DNA of 64,000 nucleotides, from contig JAMXIF010000032.1 in assembly GCA_028583685.1 (NCBI GenBank), positions 578,975 through 642,974 of the forward strand, given 5' to 3'. How positions within the stretch are numbered: position 1 is the first letter of the stretch; every line of letters starts with the position of its first letter. Under the pieces are notes generated by a model. The model was not told the DNA's origin, did not search any database, and was given only the letters and a program-made list of their open reading frames with translations. Source of the stretch: Petaurus breviceps papuanus. Lineage: Eukaryota > Chordata > Mammalia > Diprotodontia > Petauridae. This document shows, one piece after another, positions 54,125 through 64,000 of the stretch. Made by a program: the position numbers and the translations under genes.

Positions 54125-54763
54125 ATGACAATGAACACTATTCTCTTGATAGGTCTCTTCTGCAGATGCAAACATACAACTTCCTATAGTCACCTCTATT
54201 GCTGCTTGATATGGGGATTGATGTTAATTGGAGTCCTTTATGAACACATCTGGCAGGAAGTAACATCTGCAACAACAGCTGGCAATTGGAGGGAAAAGGA
54301 TAAAACAGGAAAAGGGTTGAGGATAGAAAGATGCCAGGGAGTTGTGATGAATGGTACACAATTCCTTGCCAGTGTTTTCCAAAATGGGTGCGATTGCAAT
54401 TGTAGGAGGAATACATGAGTTGCTTCTGCTGTCATCTTTGCGCTCAGCAAACATCATTTCTTGTACCCATTCTTCAAACCTTCTCGGAAGGAAGAATCAG
54501 ACTGTCTTCCATCTCCCCCTCTCGCTGTCACATACACAGTGTCCTCCACGATGAATCCTTGCCAGGGATTCTTCACAGAGTTGAGACCATCACACCTAGG
54601 CCTTATCCTTACTTGCACCTCTGTGAATTCACGATCCACGTACTGCTCAACTTCTCTACCACTCCAGACCAAGTCAGTGTTCATCTTTCCTGTTACTGGA
54701 TCAATCTGCATTGTTCTTAATCTGTATCATGTGTTTATTGACTTATACTATAATAACCTTTAG
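54125..54763 (-). pseudogene. Possible retrocopy or coding remnant, gene unknown
   Basis: About 640 bases with unusually few stops on both strands. The best minus frame (54454-54711, 85 codons) opens MQIDPVTGKMNTDLVWSG and continues with a mixed, globular-protein-like composition (many Asp, Glu, Arg, Val). A neighbouring minus frame (54224-54457) continues the open stretch, as expected after a frameshift. I do not recognise the protein. It may be chance; the strand choice is tentative. Confidence 0.3.
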
Positions 54764-54799
54764 TACCTACATGATGCCAGCACAGCATAGGCATTGTTT

Positions 54800-55080
54800 A
54801 ACGAATATTTTGGTTAACTTTAGCAAATGCTTATTAGACACCTTCCTATGCACAAGGAAATGTACTATTACTGAAGTATATGCAAGGGCCCGTGAAAGAT
54901 GCTAGAAATAAAAATATAAAAGAGGACATAGTCCCTGGGATCAAAGAGTGTACAATCTAGTGGAGAGAGAGAACATATTGGCAGCTATGTGAATGAAAGA
55001 TTAGGGGGATATTGGAAGAAGGGGATCTGGTTAGGAAGTTTTGACCTACTTTTAGATGAGTCTTTGTCTGGGAAGGCCAA
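54800..55080 (-). repeat. L2 LINE 3' region (antisense)
   Basis: 'gcaaatgcttattagacacc', 'acatagtccctgggatcaaa', 'gtgtacaatctagtggagag', 'gatctggttaggaagttttg'. Diverged. Confidence 0.6.
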
Positions 55081-55394
55081 GGAGTGGGAAGACTCACCAC
55101 CAAAGGAGGTGTCCTCTTCCTTTGCCTTGTGTGCTTTGCTGCTCCACATAGCCTAGATGGCATGAGGCTTGACTCTTCTGCTCCCTGTGATGAGACGGAG
55201 GGCTGTCAGGCTTTATTATATGCACTGCTGCCTGTGATCCAGCATGTGCCGTGCCTTTATGCTCTGAACTCTCTTGGTCTTGTGGTTGGGTAGCCTAAGG
55301 ATCTCTGGGGCTCGCCCTCAGAGACACAACTAAACCCTTAGGACTTCTAACTTTTACACTCACCTTTCAGCCAAACTTCCTTTTATGTACTGAC
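55081..55394. other. Unassigned non-coding sequence
   Basis: A 69-codon plus frame (55084-55293) starts with a hydrophobic stretch but matches nothing known to me. No other feature. Confidence 0.35.
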
Positions 55395-55540
55395 TCCAAC
55401 ACTTAGAATGTGAGTGTCTTGAGAGCACAGGGTATCTTGCTTTTTCAGTTTATTTCTCCAGCACTTAGAAGAATGTTTGGCACATACTCAGTGCTTACTA
55501 AGCCCTTTTTCATTCATCCATTCAGTGTGAATTGGGGAGT
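55395..55540 (+). repeat. L2 LINE 3' end (sense)
   Basis: 'cttagaatgtgagtgtcttg', 'agagcacagggtatcttgct', 'ccagcacttagaagaatgtt', 'tggcacatactcagtgctta'. Confidence 0.75.
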
Positions 55541-55802
55541 GGACAGAAGTAGAATCTTTCTTGGATCAATTATTGGGTTAGGAATCAAGAAAACAAACAG
55601 GGGATGAGTAGGCTTTTAACATAATATTCATATTCTGCTATAAAGACTGTCTTGGCAAGTCCCAACCTGACATCACTGTAAAATGTCACAAAAAGAACTC
55701 AAAAGGGATGAAAACACTAACATTGCACAGTCATACATACTGGTACATGGGTCTCAGTAGATACTTGGTTAATGAGTTCCTAGAACTATGGGGGGAAGAG
55801 GG

Positions 55803-56040
55803 AGGAATAAATACTTATAAGTAACCTACTATGTGCCAGGCACTGTACTGAACACTTTTACAAATATTGTCTCATTTCATCTTCGTAAGAACTCTTGGAG
55901 GTAATTGCTATTATTTTCCTCACTTTACAGTTGAGGAACCCGTGCCAGATAGAGGTTAAGTGACTTTCCTAGGGTCATACAGCTAGTATGTGTTTGAAGC
56001 AGTATTTGAACTCCTATGTTCTTGATTCCAGGAAGCTGCC
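55803..56040 (-). repeat. MIR-type CORE-SINE, near full length (antisense)
   Basis: 'ctactatgtgccaggcactg', 'cttcgtaagaactcttggag', 'gttaagtgactttcctaggg', 'gttcttgattccaggaagct'. Confidence 0.83.
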
Positions 56041-56044
56041 TCTA

Positions 56045-56195
56045 TAGATACACAAAACAGCTGGAAAGGACCTCAGGGGCTTTTTAGTCTAATTTTGTAA
56101 ATTAGGCCCAATGAGGTTAAATGACTTTGCCAAGGTCATACATGTTATACATATCAGAGGTTGTGCTCTGAATCTAGAGTTAGTGTTCTTTCTGT
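56045..56195 (-). repeat. MIR3-like CORE-SINE (antisense)
   Basis: 'aacagctggaaaggacctca', 'ggggctttttagtctaattt', 'gactttgccaaggtcataca', 'ctgaatctagagttagtgtt'. Directly follows the MIR. Confidence 0.7.
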
Positions 56196-56589
56196 TTTTC
56201 TGTCAGTCTTGGCTTCTAATCATAACTGGACTGTGGGTCATCAATCAAGGGGCCAAGTTTGGACAAAATGTGCTCTTCTTTAGCCAAACACAGCAGCCGG
56301 ATGGGCAGGTGACAAGAGAAAAGCAAAGGATCATTTCCATTCCACCCCAAATGCTAGAAGACCTAGACTGGGATCCCTTTTATCTCTCTTGTGGCTGCTC
56401 TGGCATGTACTTAGGCACAGCATGAAGTAACTCAAGCATCTGAATAAAATCATCTCCTAGGCAGATCAAAATTCTGTTTTCAGTCCTGACTTGGGGCTAA
56501 GGTGATCAAACACCGGGCAGGACATGCCTGCAATGTCAGAAAAAACACTAAAGAATCTCCTTACAGGAAACATATATCCTTGGGAAAGT
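56196..56589. other. Unassigned non-coding sequence
   Basis: Nothing recognised. A 104-codon plus frame (56111-56425) begins inside the SINE before it and has no domain. Confidence 0.4.
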
Positions 56590-57110
56590 CATTTATTGAA
56601 AAAGCATTTATCAATACCTAGTGTGGGCCAGGCATTGTGCTAGGCACTAAGGAGTCTGAGATGAAAATGAAACAGTCCTTTCCCTCAAGGTGCTTACATT
56701 CTATTGGGGGAAGATGATGGTGTATGTAGAACATTCAGGGCAAGATCGACACAAGGTAGATACAAAGCAATTTTAATGGTGGGAGGGCACTAGTATCCAG
56801 GAGAACCCATAAGAGGAAGCACTTGAGCTGAGCTTTGAAGGAAGATAGAAATTCTCTGAGGCAGAAGCAAAGAAGGGGTACCCTCCCTGCCATTCCTGGG
56901 GGCAGCTGTGCAGTAACACAGGAGAGGCATCTGGGGGCTCATATACCGGACCAGCACCTAGGTCCATGAAACTAGAAACTGGAATGCAAGAAAGAGAGCA
57001 AGGTAAAACAAGCTTAGAAAGGTAGCTTGGGGCCATATTGTAAAGGGCTTGAAATGCCTGAAAGAAGAGCTTGGTTCTGAAGATATGACCTGATCATGTC
57101 TATACCTTGA
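56590..57110 (-). repeat. L2 LINE 3' half (antisense)
   Basis: 'aagcatttatcaatacctag', 'gccaggcattgtgctaggca', 'ttccctcaaggtgcttacat', 'gagctgagctttgaaggaag', 'tattgtaaagggcttgaaat'. Confidence 0.83.
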
Positions 57111-57249
57111 ATTGTTGAACTAATAAAGAAATTTGAATTTAAAAATAATTTTTGGAAAAATAGTCATGATCATAAAAACCAGCCTATAGATTGACTGGGA
57201 GTTCTTCCAAATTTCCAGACTAAAGGAAGATCTAATTAAGTTACATGCA

Positions 57250-57430
57250 CTTTCTCAGGTCAGTTAATTAATGAATATTTAGTAAGTACCTACTATGTGC
57301 CAGGCATTGTCCTAAATGCTGAAGACAGAAAGAAAGGCAAAAATCAATCCCTGCTATTGAGGTGATCATGGTCTAAATGAAGAGTCAGTATGCAAATAGT
57401 TAAGTACAAATGAGGAAATGACAGTTCCTC
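57250..57430 (-). repeat. L2 LINE 3' end (antisense)
   Basis: 'atgaatatttagtaagtacc', 'tactatgtgccaggcattgt', 'agaaagaaaggcaaaaatca', 'atgcaaatagttaagtacaa'. Confidence 0.8.
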
Positions 57431-57436
57431 AGTGGC

Positions 57437-57605
57437 CTTATCCCAGATTTTTTTAAAACATTTTATTTTTAATTTATGGAATAAAACAAGCATTTTCATA
57501 ACATAGTATGGTATAAAAGATAATTGCACACAAAACTGCAAATCTATTATGTGCAACTTGCAGTTCCTTTTAAATATATTAATAAAGTTGTCATATGTCC
57601 TTTAT
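57437..57605 (-). repeat. Probable L1 3'-UTR fragment (antisense)
   Basis: 'atttatggaataaaacaagc', 'acaaaactgcaaatctatta', 'ttccttttaaatatattaat' resemble, from memory, a marsupial L1 3' end. Family not certain. Confidence 0.4.
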
Positions 57606-58815
57606 TTTAAATTTATGTATCAATTCAGGGCTTTTTGTTTGGTTACCACATTGAGCATAATTGAAATCAGGGTACATTTTATTGCCAAAAATTCTAAGCC
57701 AAATTGTCAAGGGAGAAATAAAAAGTTAGGAAAGGTTTATAAGGTCAAAAATCCTGAGACTTGGGGGAATACAGCATGGGAAATCCAAAATGAGGTCACG
57801 AGTACAAGTAGTCAGGATCCAGTTGCCAAGCTAGGATTGAGAACACAAGAGAATAGGGTCTAGTTTGCTTAGCCTAGGTCCACAGACACTGGAACAAAGT
57901 AAGGAAGAGCAAGGGAAGCACCGAAATCTAGGCTTAGTAGGGAAAGACATCAGATGTACAGTACAATGGCCTTAAATGTTTCTTAGTGCATCCTCTGCAG
58001 CCTAACCTTGCTATCTGGACAAACACTCAGCTGCTTGCCTTATTTCTTCCCCAAAGGGTCCTGATATACCTGCCTCCTTTGTGCCTGCTGAGAGAAAGTG
58101 TTCTAGGAGCCCTGTGGACCTCCCAAGAAAAATCAGTCTGAGAATTTTGATGGCCAGGAGCCCCAGTTACCTGGATGGTGCCTAGCTAAGCAATCTTTTC
58201 AAATGACCAGTAGTGAGAAGAATATTTTTGCATGTACTTTGCCTCTGGAAAGTAGTGGTTGTCAGCAAGGCTTGTGATCATCTGTCACCTCCCACTGTGA
58301 GGCCTCACAGGTGGATGTGATTGAATTTGATGACAGGGTAACCTGACTAGCCAATCACAACCCATCAGGGGAATTCTGACCCTCCAAAGGAGGCCTTCAT
58401 TCCTGTTCCATGGAGCCTGTTATCTCCAAGTGAGTAATGAGCACCTACTTGTGTAGTGTGGATTTTTTTTTTGCTTCATTAAATCACACAGGGGCAATTC
58501 CAGTTGGATGTTTTCATCATCTCTCAAAGAGAAATAAAATTTATTACCCTAGTTTGCTATGTTTAGATAATTTTGACATCCCTCCTACATGCTTCATTAT
58601 TTTTTATATTCACCATTGAGATAAGGTGCTTAAAATAACTACTTTTGAGTTAAGCTGATAAAGCAAACAGATCCATAAATTGTACTGTGAATGATTCTTT
58701 AAGAAGCCTGCGGAGCCTCAGGAGGTTGAGAAAGACCAAGGCAAGGAGAGCAGGGAGTGCTCAGGAAGATGGGAGCTTCAGTTATAGAGTCCCATTGTAG
58801 GTGAGAAAAGATTCA
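57606..58815. other. Unassigned, mostly repeat-free stretch
   Basis: No repeat or gene recognised. Confidence 0.4.
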
Positions 58816-59175
58816 GGGGCGGCTTGGGTTATTACTGCAGCTGTAACACACTGAAATGGAAACTGTCAAAGAAGAAGGAGTCATGTAATAAGTGGCTTGC
58901 ATATGGCTTGCAAACTGTGATGGGGAAGTAAGCCCTGTATTTAATTAGCGCTGAGCTCAGCGACATTCCGTAACATGGCCCAGTGGAACAGAGAGATTGT
59001 GATTTCCAATATGCAGTTTGTCTAGTGCCTGCCAATCTCCTTGTGAGATAATACAGTAGAAGAAAAATGGAGAGGCTTTTTTTCCCCCTTCTCCAAGCCA
59101 AATTAGTATTAAAAGCCTCAAGACGAGCTGCAGATTGGGAATGCACACTAATTTAAAGCACAGCATTTAAGAGTA
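58816..59175. promoter_or_regulatory. Candidate conserved non-coding element
   Basis: Repeat-free block with 'tatttaattag' next to the perfect 14-base palindrome CGCTGAGCTCAGCG (58949-58962), then 'aaattagtattaaaa' and 'cacactaatttaaagcacag'. Homeodomain-like sites with a palindrome suggest an enhancer; this is inference. Confidence 0.33.
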
Positions 59176-59184
59176 CTTCCCCTT

Positions 59185-59345
59185 AGAAGTCATGTGGTTC
59201 AGGGGTAAGAGAATGGAACTTCACCATGAAATGCCTATGTGACCTTGGGCAGGTCATATCATTCCTCATGTGTAAAGAGAAGGGCTGGGACTAAATGATT
59301 TCTAAGGCTCTCCTCCCCCTTAGCCCTAAAATTTGGGTCTTTCTG
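59185..59345 (+). repeat. CORE-SINE with CR1/L3-like tail
   Basis: 'tgcctatgtgaccttgggca', 'gggctgggactaaatgattt', 'ctaaggctctcctccccctt', 'agccctaaaatttgggtctt'. Confidence 0.7.
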
Positions 59346-59377
59346 GGTCAGATGTGACAAATTAATATATTTTCTTG

Positions 59378-59625
59378 GGTAGCTAGGTAATGCACGGGAT
59401 AGAGGACTGGGCCTGGAGTCAGGAAGACTCATCTTCATGTGTTCAGATCTGGCCTCCAATACTAGCTAAGTGACTCTGGGCAAGTTACTTAACCCTGTTT
59501 GCCTCAGTTTCCTCATCTGTAAAATGAACGGGAAAAAGAAATGGCAAACCACTTTTTTTTCTTTCCCAAGAAAACCCTAAAAGTGGTTATAAAGAGCTGG
59601 ACATGACTGAAAAAAAACCCCACCA
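59378..59625 (+). repeat. MAR1-type CORE-SINE, near full length
   Basis: Sense: 'tgggtagctaggtaatgcac', 'ctggagtcaggaagactcat', 'tttgcctcagtttcctcatc', 'aagaaatggcaaaccacttt', 'gctggacatgactgaaaaaa'. Confidence 0.88.
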
Positions 59626-59689
59626 AAAATCTAAGCCACACAAAGTCAAATGGAAAAAAGAACAGATTTCAGATGAACAGGTCTTAAGT

Positions 59690-59800
59690 ACTTATGTTCA
59701 AGATATGATATTAGGAGCTGTGGGGGCAACAGTCCTGGGAGATGCCCAAAATTCCTGTCCAAGGAGCTTATAGTCTAGTCAAATAGAAAATGAAATTACT
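59690..59800 (-). repeat. L2 LINE 3' fragment (antisense)
   Basis: 'atgatattaggagctgtggg', 'ctgtccaaggagcttatagt', 'ctagtcaaatagaaaatgaa'. Weak. Confidence 0.45.
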
Positions 59801-59869
59801 TTTATAATGCATTGTATGGTCTTTTTTCTTCTACTCTTTTTGAAGTGAGCTACTCACTGAATATTTTCT

Positions 59870-59950
59870 ATAAGGAATTCTCTTTTCAAGTATGGGTTGG
59901 ACTAGTTAGCTATTACCATTTCTGAAATTCTTTGATTCTGAGCTATGAGT
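59870..59950 (+). repeat. CR1/L3 LINE 3' tail (sense)
   Basis: 'aaggaattctcttttcaagt', 'atgggttggactagttagct', 'tctgaaattctttgattctg' match the last part of CR1/L3. Confidence 0.75.
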
Positions 59951-60184
59951 TAATTTTGGATTATTCATTAAAAAAAATCCATGCCCTAGTTCTTCTGCCA
60001 TGTTAGAGATGCTTGATTTTCTAATGGCATATATTCATCGAAGGTTAGTCACTAAAGTGTAAGTAATGATAATATAGGAGGAAGAGAAGCCTCAGGGACT
60101 TTTTGAGTAGCGATTTAACCTAAAGTTTACATTCTAGTTCAAAACAACTGCCTTGTCTCCAATCATTGGATCATGGGGGCTGGA

Positions 60185-60395
60185 TAGACAGCATGACATA
60201 GTGGATAGTGTTTTGGACTTGGAGTGAGGAAGATATGGGTTCAAATCTCTCCTTAGATACCTATTACCTGTGTGACCCTGGGCAAGTAACTTAACTCCTC
60301 TTGGTCTCAGTTCTTCATCTGTAAAATGAAGGAATTAGAATAGATGGTCTCTAGGGTTCCTTAAATCTCTAAATCTGTGACCCTATGATCCTATG
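60185..60395 (+). repeat. CORE-SINE with CR1/L3-like tail, near full length
   Basis: 'cagcatgacatagtggatag', 'gaagatatgggttcaaatct', 'ctgtgtgaccctgggcaagt', 'cttcatctgtaaaatgaagg', 'ttccttaaatctctaaatct'. Confidence 0.85.
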
Positions 60396-60557
60396 ACTTA
60401 GAACTGAAAGGATCCTTAAAGGTGATCTCAGTCAACTAAGATTTTTTTCAAGATGAGGAAATTGAGGTCCAGAGAAGGTAATGACTTAACCTAAGTTACA
60501 CAAGTCCATAGTAGAAACAGAAATGGAAACAGACCCTTCAGATGACTCCAGTGTCCA
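60396..60557 (-). repeat. MIR3-like CORE-SINE (antisense)
   Basis: 'agaactgaaaggatccttaa', 'aggtgatctcagtcaactaa', 'aagatgaggaaattgaggtc', 'ttcagatgactccagtgtcc'. It lies head-to-tail against a sense SINE of similar type. Confidence 0.72.
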
Positions 60558-61090
60558 GAAAGTGCTAGATACAAGGATATTTCACAGAGTAAATGAGAGG
60601 CATAATTTTAGCTGTTCCCAAGGTCTAATGGCTATAAAAAGACAAACAGTAAAAAAGTAAGTTGCAGCATCAAGTAAAAGTCAAGTATACTTGACTTCTC
60701 CTGTGTCTCTCTTCCTGCCCTCTCTTGGTACATGTGTCTTTCTGTTTTTCTATCTCTTCCCTACGTTTTTTGCGCAGGAAATACATAAACACATAATGGA
60801 ACCCATGTATCAAGAGCTGAAGCTCTGAATTCACATGGACTAGATCGAAACTTTGTGGCTTTTCAATAATTAAGATTGCTTGTGATTCATTGGGTCCCTA
60901 ATATAGGACTCAGGCTTTAGGGCTATCTAAGTTGACCAGTTTCTAGCTCTTCTTCAGGGCATTCCTTTGAAAACAACTGAGGCTAACAAGGACCAACAAA
61001 GAATATAAAAATGACTCATCCTCAAGTCAATAAGCAGTCAAGTCTCTCACCTTTGGGACTCTTCCCTCCCTTGTAGATAATGATGCAGAT
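60558..61090. other. Unassigned non-coding sequence
   Basis: Nothing recognised. Confidence 0.4.
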
Positions 61091-61093
61091 GGT

Positions 61094-61148
61094 AGAACCT
61101 GATGCCACATGAATGAATAAATGAATGAATGAAAGAATGAATGAAAGA
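61094..61148. repeat. (AATG)n microsatellite
   Basis: ATGA/AATG units with minor changes, joined to the end of an antisense L2. The L2 terminal TGAA/TGAA repeat is the likely seed. Confidence 0.88.
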
Positions 61149-61262
61149 AAATACTAAGTGATTACTGTGTGAAAGGCACTTTGCTACATGCTGGGGATAC
61201 AAAATAAAAAGCAAATTGATGTCTGCTCTCACGGAGCTTACATTCTAATAGGAGGGCACATC
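61115..61262 (-). repeat. L2 LINE 3' end (antisense)
   Basis: 'ctaagtgattactgtgtgaa', 'aggcactttgctacatgctg', 'gggatacaaaataaaaagca', 'cacggagcttacattctaat'. Confidence 0.8.
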
Positions 61263-61879
61263 AGACAAAGAAGGTTTCAATTTCAAATGTGATAGAAAGA
61301 CACTGTGGTTCTTAGGGTGCAGATGCAAAACAGGCAATAATGCTTGTTTTTATGGCATTTTTTTGAATAAAATTATATCTTTCTGTTATATTGAACCATT
61401 TGGAGGTACCAAGGACTTTGATGGGCAGAACTTTCTTTCCTAGGTTTTCATTAACTATGGTTAGTGAAGAGGCAGGGCTATAGAACACACAGAGGCACTT
61501 GCCAGGATGCATTTCTTCAAGGGTTAGTGCCCTGCCTGGATGGCAGCTTTGGGAGCCTTGCAGGGAGCAAGGCTAGGGACCTCACAATGTTCCTTTCCCC
61601 TGGGCTTTTGGGTTCAGGGGACTGGGTGGTCTCCATCACGATTCATGTAGAAATAGTAGTCAAAGTGATGGCGATGTTTTGACTTGCCTGGCAGCTCTTA
61701 AGTCACCTCTTTTTTGCCCTGAGAGGGTTTTGCTGCATTAGCTCAGGCCAAGTTGCCTGCCCTGTGGGTGGCAACTGATAAAAATAAGATAAAATATCCA
61801 ATTGGCTCCCACAGCTGCTTTAATATCATTGGAAAGGAAGTCTGGGAAGTCCATTGAAGTGAACTAATGTCATAGTTAA
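61263..61879. other. Unassigned non-coding sequence
   Basis: Nothing recognised. Confidence 0.4.
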
Positions 61880-62290
61880 CTGCTACCACATTAATCTTCC
61901 TAATGGAGAACTCTGATCATTTCACCCTCTCCTCCCTTTGCTCAAAAGCCTTTGTTCCTGGTTGCCTACTGAATAAAATTTAAATCCTTTGCCTGAACTT
62001 CTTGGCCTCTTACAATTGGGCCCCAATCTCTCTTTCCATACTTAACTTACTCTAGTCCCCTTCATATATACACACACATACACTTTACTTCAACCACACT
62101 GGGTAATTTGTTGGTGCCCAGACCCTCCCTGTGCTTTCCCACTTGCACATCTTTGTGAATACCTTCTTCTAGCTTTGTCTCCATGTTCACATTATCGTAC
62201 CCTGGATCATCACATCTCTTCCTTCTCTGTCTGTCTCTTTTTCTCTCTCACTGAACTAAGAGAATGCTCAGAAATCCATAAATTGAATGC
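61880..62290 (+). repeat. L2 LINE 3' part (sense)
   Basis: 'aactctgatcatttcaccct', 'ctttgctcaaaagcctttgt', 'gaataaaatttaaatccttt', 'gcctgaacttcttggcctct', 'gcacatctttgtgaatacct'. Confidence 0.82.
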
Positions 62291-62420
62291 ATTTTATGAA
62301 AGAATCTGACTTCATTAGTCTTTAATCATGGCTCTTCTTTCCCCTGGTATCACAGAAATTGGGAGTTGGTTGTGAAGGATAGAGCAGGATCTACTTCTCT
62401 ACTTTGATCCTACCCGTAGT

Positions 62421-62966
62421 TGTTATAGGAATGTAAATTTTTAAGATCTTCCCTGCCCCTAGGTTAAGTGCACCTGGAGCCTGTGGTAGGAGGCTTGTTT
62501 TTCAGGAACAACCACACCTTGGTGCTTTATGATTGGGCAGTGGGTCAAGAGGATTGTTACATTCTCTGACCCAGGAGAAGGCTTTATAATCTCTGATGTG
62601 AGACTTTGTTTTGGGGCTCACTTTGAGTAGTGTTGTGTGATTTGACCAGATGAGACTCTAGGCAGCCATTAAGAGCCCCCTGGCTTTGAAAACCCTCTGG
62701 TAACTGTGATTAGGTATGTATGTATGTAATGGTTGGACAGTTTGGAAGCCTGTCTGCTAAAATGTTCTTGTAACTTATGCTTGTAACCTCTGTATATTCT
62801 GAAGTTCAGGGTGCTGACCTTTTCCCCCTGAACTAGGTAAATGATATATGTTTGATTGATTAAAGTAAGCTTGTTAACCCATTTTGAGTTGCTTTCCTTT
62901 AGCAAAGCAGATCTAAGAACCTGTGTTGGCAGCCACCTTGGGGATGCTGGGGTGCTTGCTGCTACA
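62421..62966 (+). mobile_element. Probable solo LTR of an endogenous retrovirus
   Basis: Fossil LTR of about 546 bases, from TGTTATAGGAATG to GCTGCTACA. Flanks GTAGT (62416-62420) and ATAGT (62967-62971) agree at four of five bases, as for a 5-bp target duplication. A TATA-like 'ggctttataatctctg' lies near 62580 and an ATTAAA poly(A) signal near 62861. No internal sequence adjoins it. The family is not identified, and it differs from the LTRs at 33-36 kb. Confidence 0.62.
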
Positions 62967-62971
62967 ATAGT

Positions 62972-63280
62972 CTATCTCAGACCAGGTTTTATTACAAATT
63001 GATGGATCCCTAACACTTTCCCTTGTGTACACTGACACACACTCTGTTCTTCTTTCCCTCTCTCCTTCCCCCTCCCCCAAGCCTTCACACCATAAACTCA
63101 CTTTCCAAGCGTACTTTACTCTTATTCATCAGAATGTACTTTCATCAAAATGCTAGTTGCCCTTTCGTGTTCCCTTGACAACTGTTTTCACAATGACTAA
63201 CACCAGATCTTAGACTATCTGCACCTTGCTTCTCTAAAATAGCTTTGCACAGTTCATAGGCAGTCACATCCCTTCTCTCT
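62972..63280. other. Unassigned non-coding sequence
   Basis: Nothing recognised; a short CT-rich patch near 63050. Confidence 0.4.
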
Positions 63281-63492
63281 GTCATTCAATCATTTCAGTC
63301 ATGTCCAACTCTTCCTGACTGCATTTTGAGGTTTTCATGGCAAAGATACTGGAGTGGTTTGCCATTTACAGATGAGGAGACTGAAACAAACAGGATCAAG
63401 TGACTTGCCCAGGGTCACACAGTTACGGTTTGAAGCTGAATTTGAACTTAGGTTTTCCTGACTCCAGGCCTGGTACTCTCTCCACTATCTAA
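63281..63492 (-). repeat. MAR1-type CORE-SINE
   Basis: Antisense: 'tcatttcagtcatgtccaac', 'ttttcatggcaaagatactg', 'gtgacttgcccagggtcaca', 'actccaggcctggtactctc'. Internal bases before 'tttacagatgagg' are missing. Confidence 0.87.
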
Positions 63493-63770
63493 AACATTTC
63501 TATGCATCTTAAGGCTCAGCCATTTCCTGTATCAATTCTTCCCTGATTTCTCCATCAGGAAGTGGTCTCTGGTCTCTCCTTCCTCAAAATTAGCATGACA
63601 TTTTGCATCTCTCTTACCATAATTCCACATTATACCATGTATTCCTGTACATGTTTTATCAATTAGATAGTAATCTCTTTGAGGGCAGAAGTGTGCTATT
63701 AATCCTTTAAATCTCCCATACTGTCTATAACAGGTACTCAATAAACATCTATAGAGTGAAAGAATGGATG
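63493..63770 (+). repeat. L2 LINE 3' end (sense)
   Basis: 'cttaaggctcagccatttcc', 'attcttccctgatttctcca', 'agtaatctctttgagggcag', 'ataacaggtactcaataaac'. Confidence 0.83.
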
Positions 63771-64000
63771 GATGGTCCTCATGAATGGGTGTTCAATCAC
63801 ATGGGATGGTTGTTTGTCCCATATTTGTTCTCCTTGCAAGACATGCTTGCAAATCTACTGCCCTGATTTCCAGCCCCTCTATACATAACAATCATCCCTG
63901 AGACTTCTTCCTAGTCACTCACTTGGCTTATTTCTTGGTACTAATGGTTTCAGTGCCTCTTGTCCATGCATCTACTGGAATCATGCCCGTGGTCTATACC
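63771..64000. other. Unassigned sequence to the window edge
   Basis: Nothing recognised after the L2 end. Confidence 0.4.

Overview
This window looks like ordinary non-coding genomic DNA from a marsupial. I found no intact protein-coding gene, no exon with a recognisable domain and no structural RNA gene. No open frame exceeds about 130 codons; the longest is the C-terminal end of an L1 ORF2 copy. The assignment rests on the repeats: CORE-SINEs of the MAR1, MIR and THER1 types, a young tRNA-derived SINE ending in AACCCCAATTGC (SINE1/WSINE1 type), marsupial-style L1 copies, and many old L2 and CR1/L3 LINE fragments. The SINE1 subtype leans towards an Australian rather than an American marsupial, but I hold that loosely. 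The sequence is AT-rich, CpG-poor, has no CpG island, and fits an intergenic or deep intronic position. || Layout. 0-9.7 kb: CORE-SINEs and L2, with a three-level nest at 6.35-7.25 kb (L2, then MAR1, then a dimeric SINE). 9.7-16 kb: an inverted duplication at 11.67-12.55 kb, a fold-back hAT element, an L1 3' end carrying a MAR1, and two microsatellites. 16-24 kb: mariner and hAT fragments, one hAT inserted in a SINE, and a long antisense L2. 24-33 kb: a long CR1/L3 copy, a SINE1 with perfect 15-bp target duplications, and an L1 cluster that holds a broken retrocopy of the meiotic gene SYCE3. 33-36 kb: a fossil LTR element (minus strand) with 5-bp target duplications, almost no interior and two strikingly different LTRs; one carries a SINE1, the other a DNA transposon. 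36-48 kb: three copies of an unassigned ~270-bp repeat, a 1.9-kb sense L2 split by an L1, many CORE-SINEs, and a repeat-free stretch near 40.3 kb that looks like a conserved regulatory element. 48.6-51.8 kb: nearly continuous antisense L1. 52-64 kb: old L2 and CORE-SINE fragments, an unexplained coding-like patch at 54.1-54.8 kb, another possible conserved element near 58.9 kb, and a probable solo LTR at 62.4-63.0 kb. || There is no operon or pathway to describe. The biology here is the insertion history: L2, CR1 and MIR/THER fragments are oldest, followed by L1, MAR1, hAT/mariner elements and LTR fossils, with SINE1 among the latest arrivals. Family names come from remembered consensus features, not from a search, and most repeat boundaries are accurate only to about 10-20 bases except where target duplications are given.
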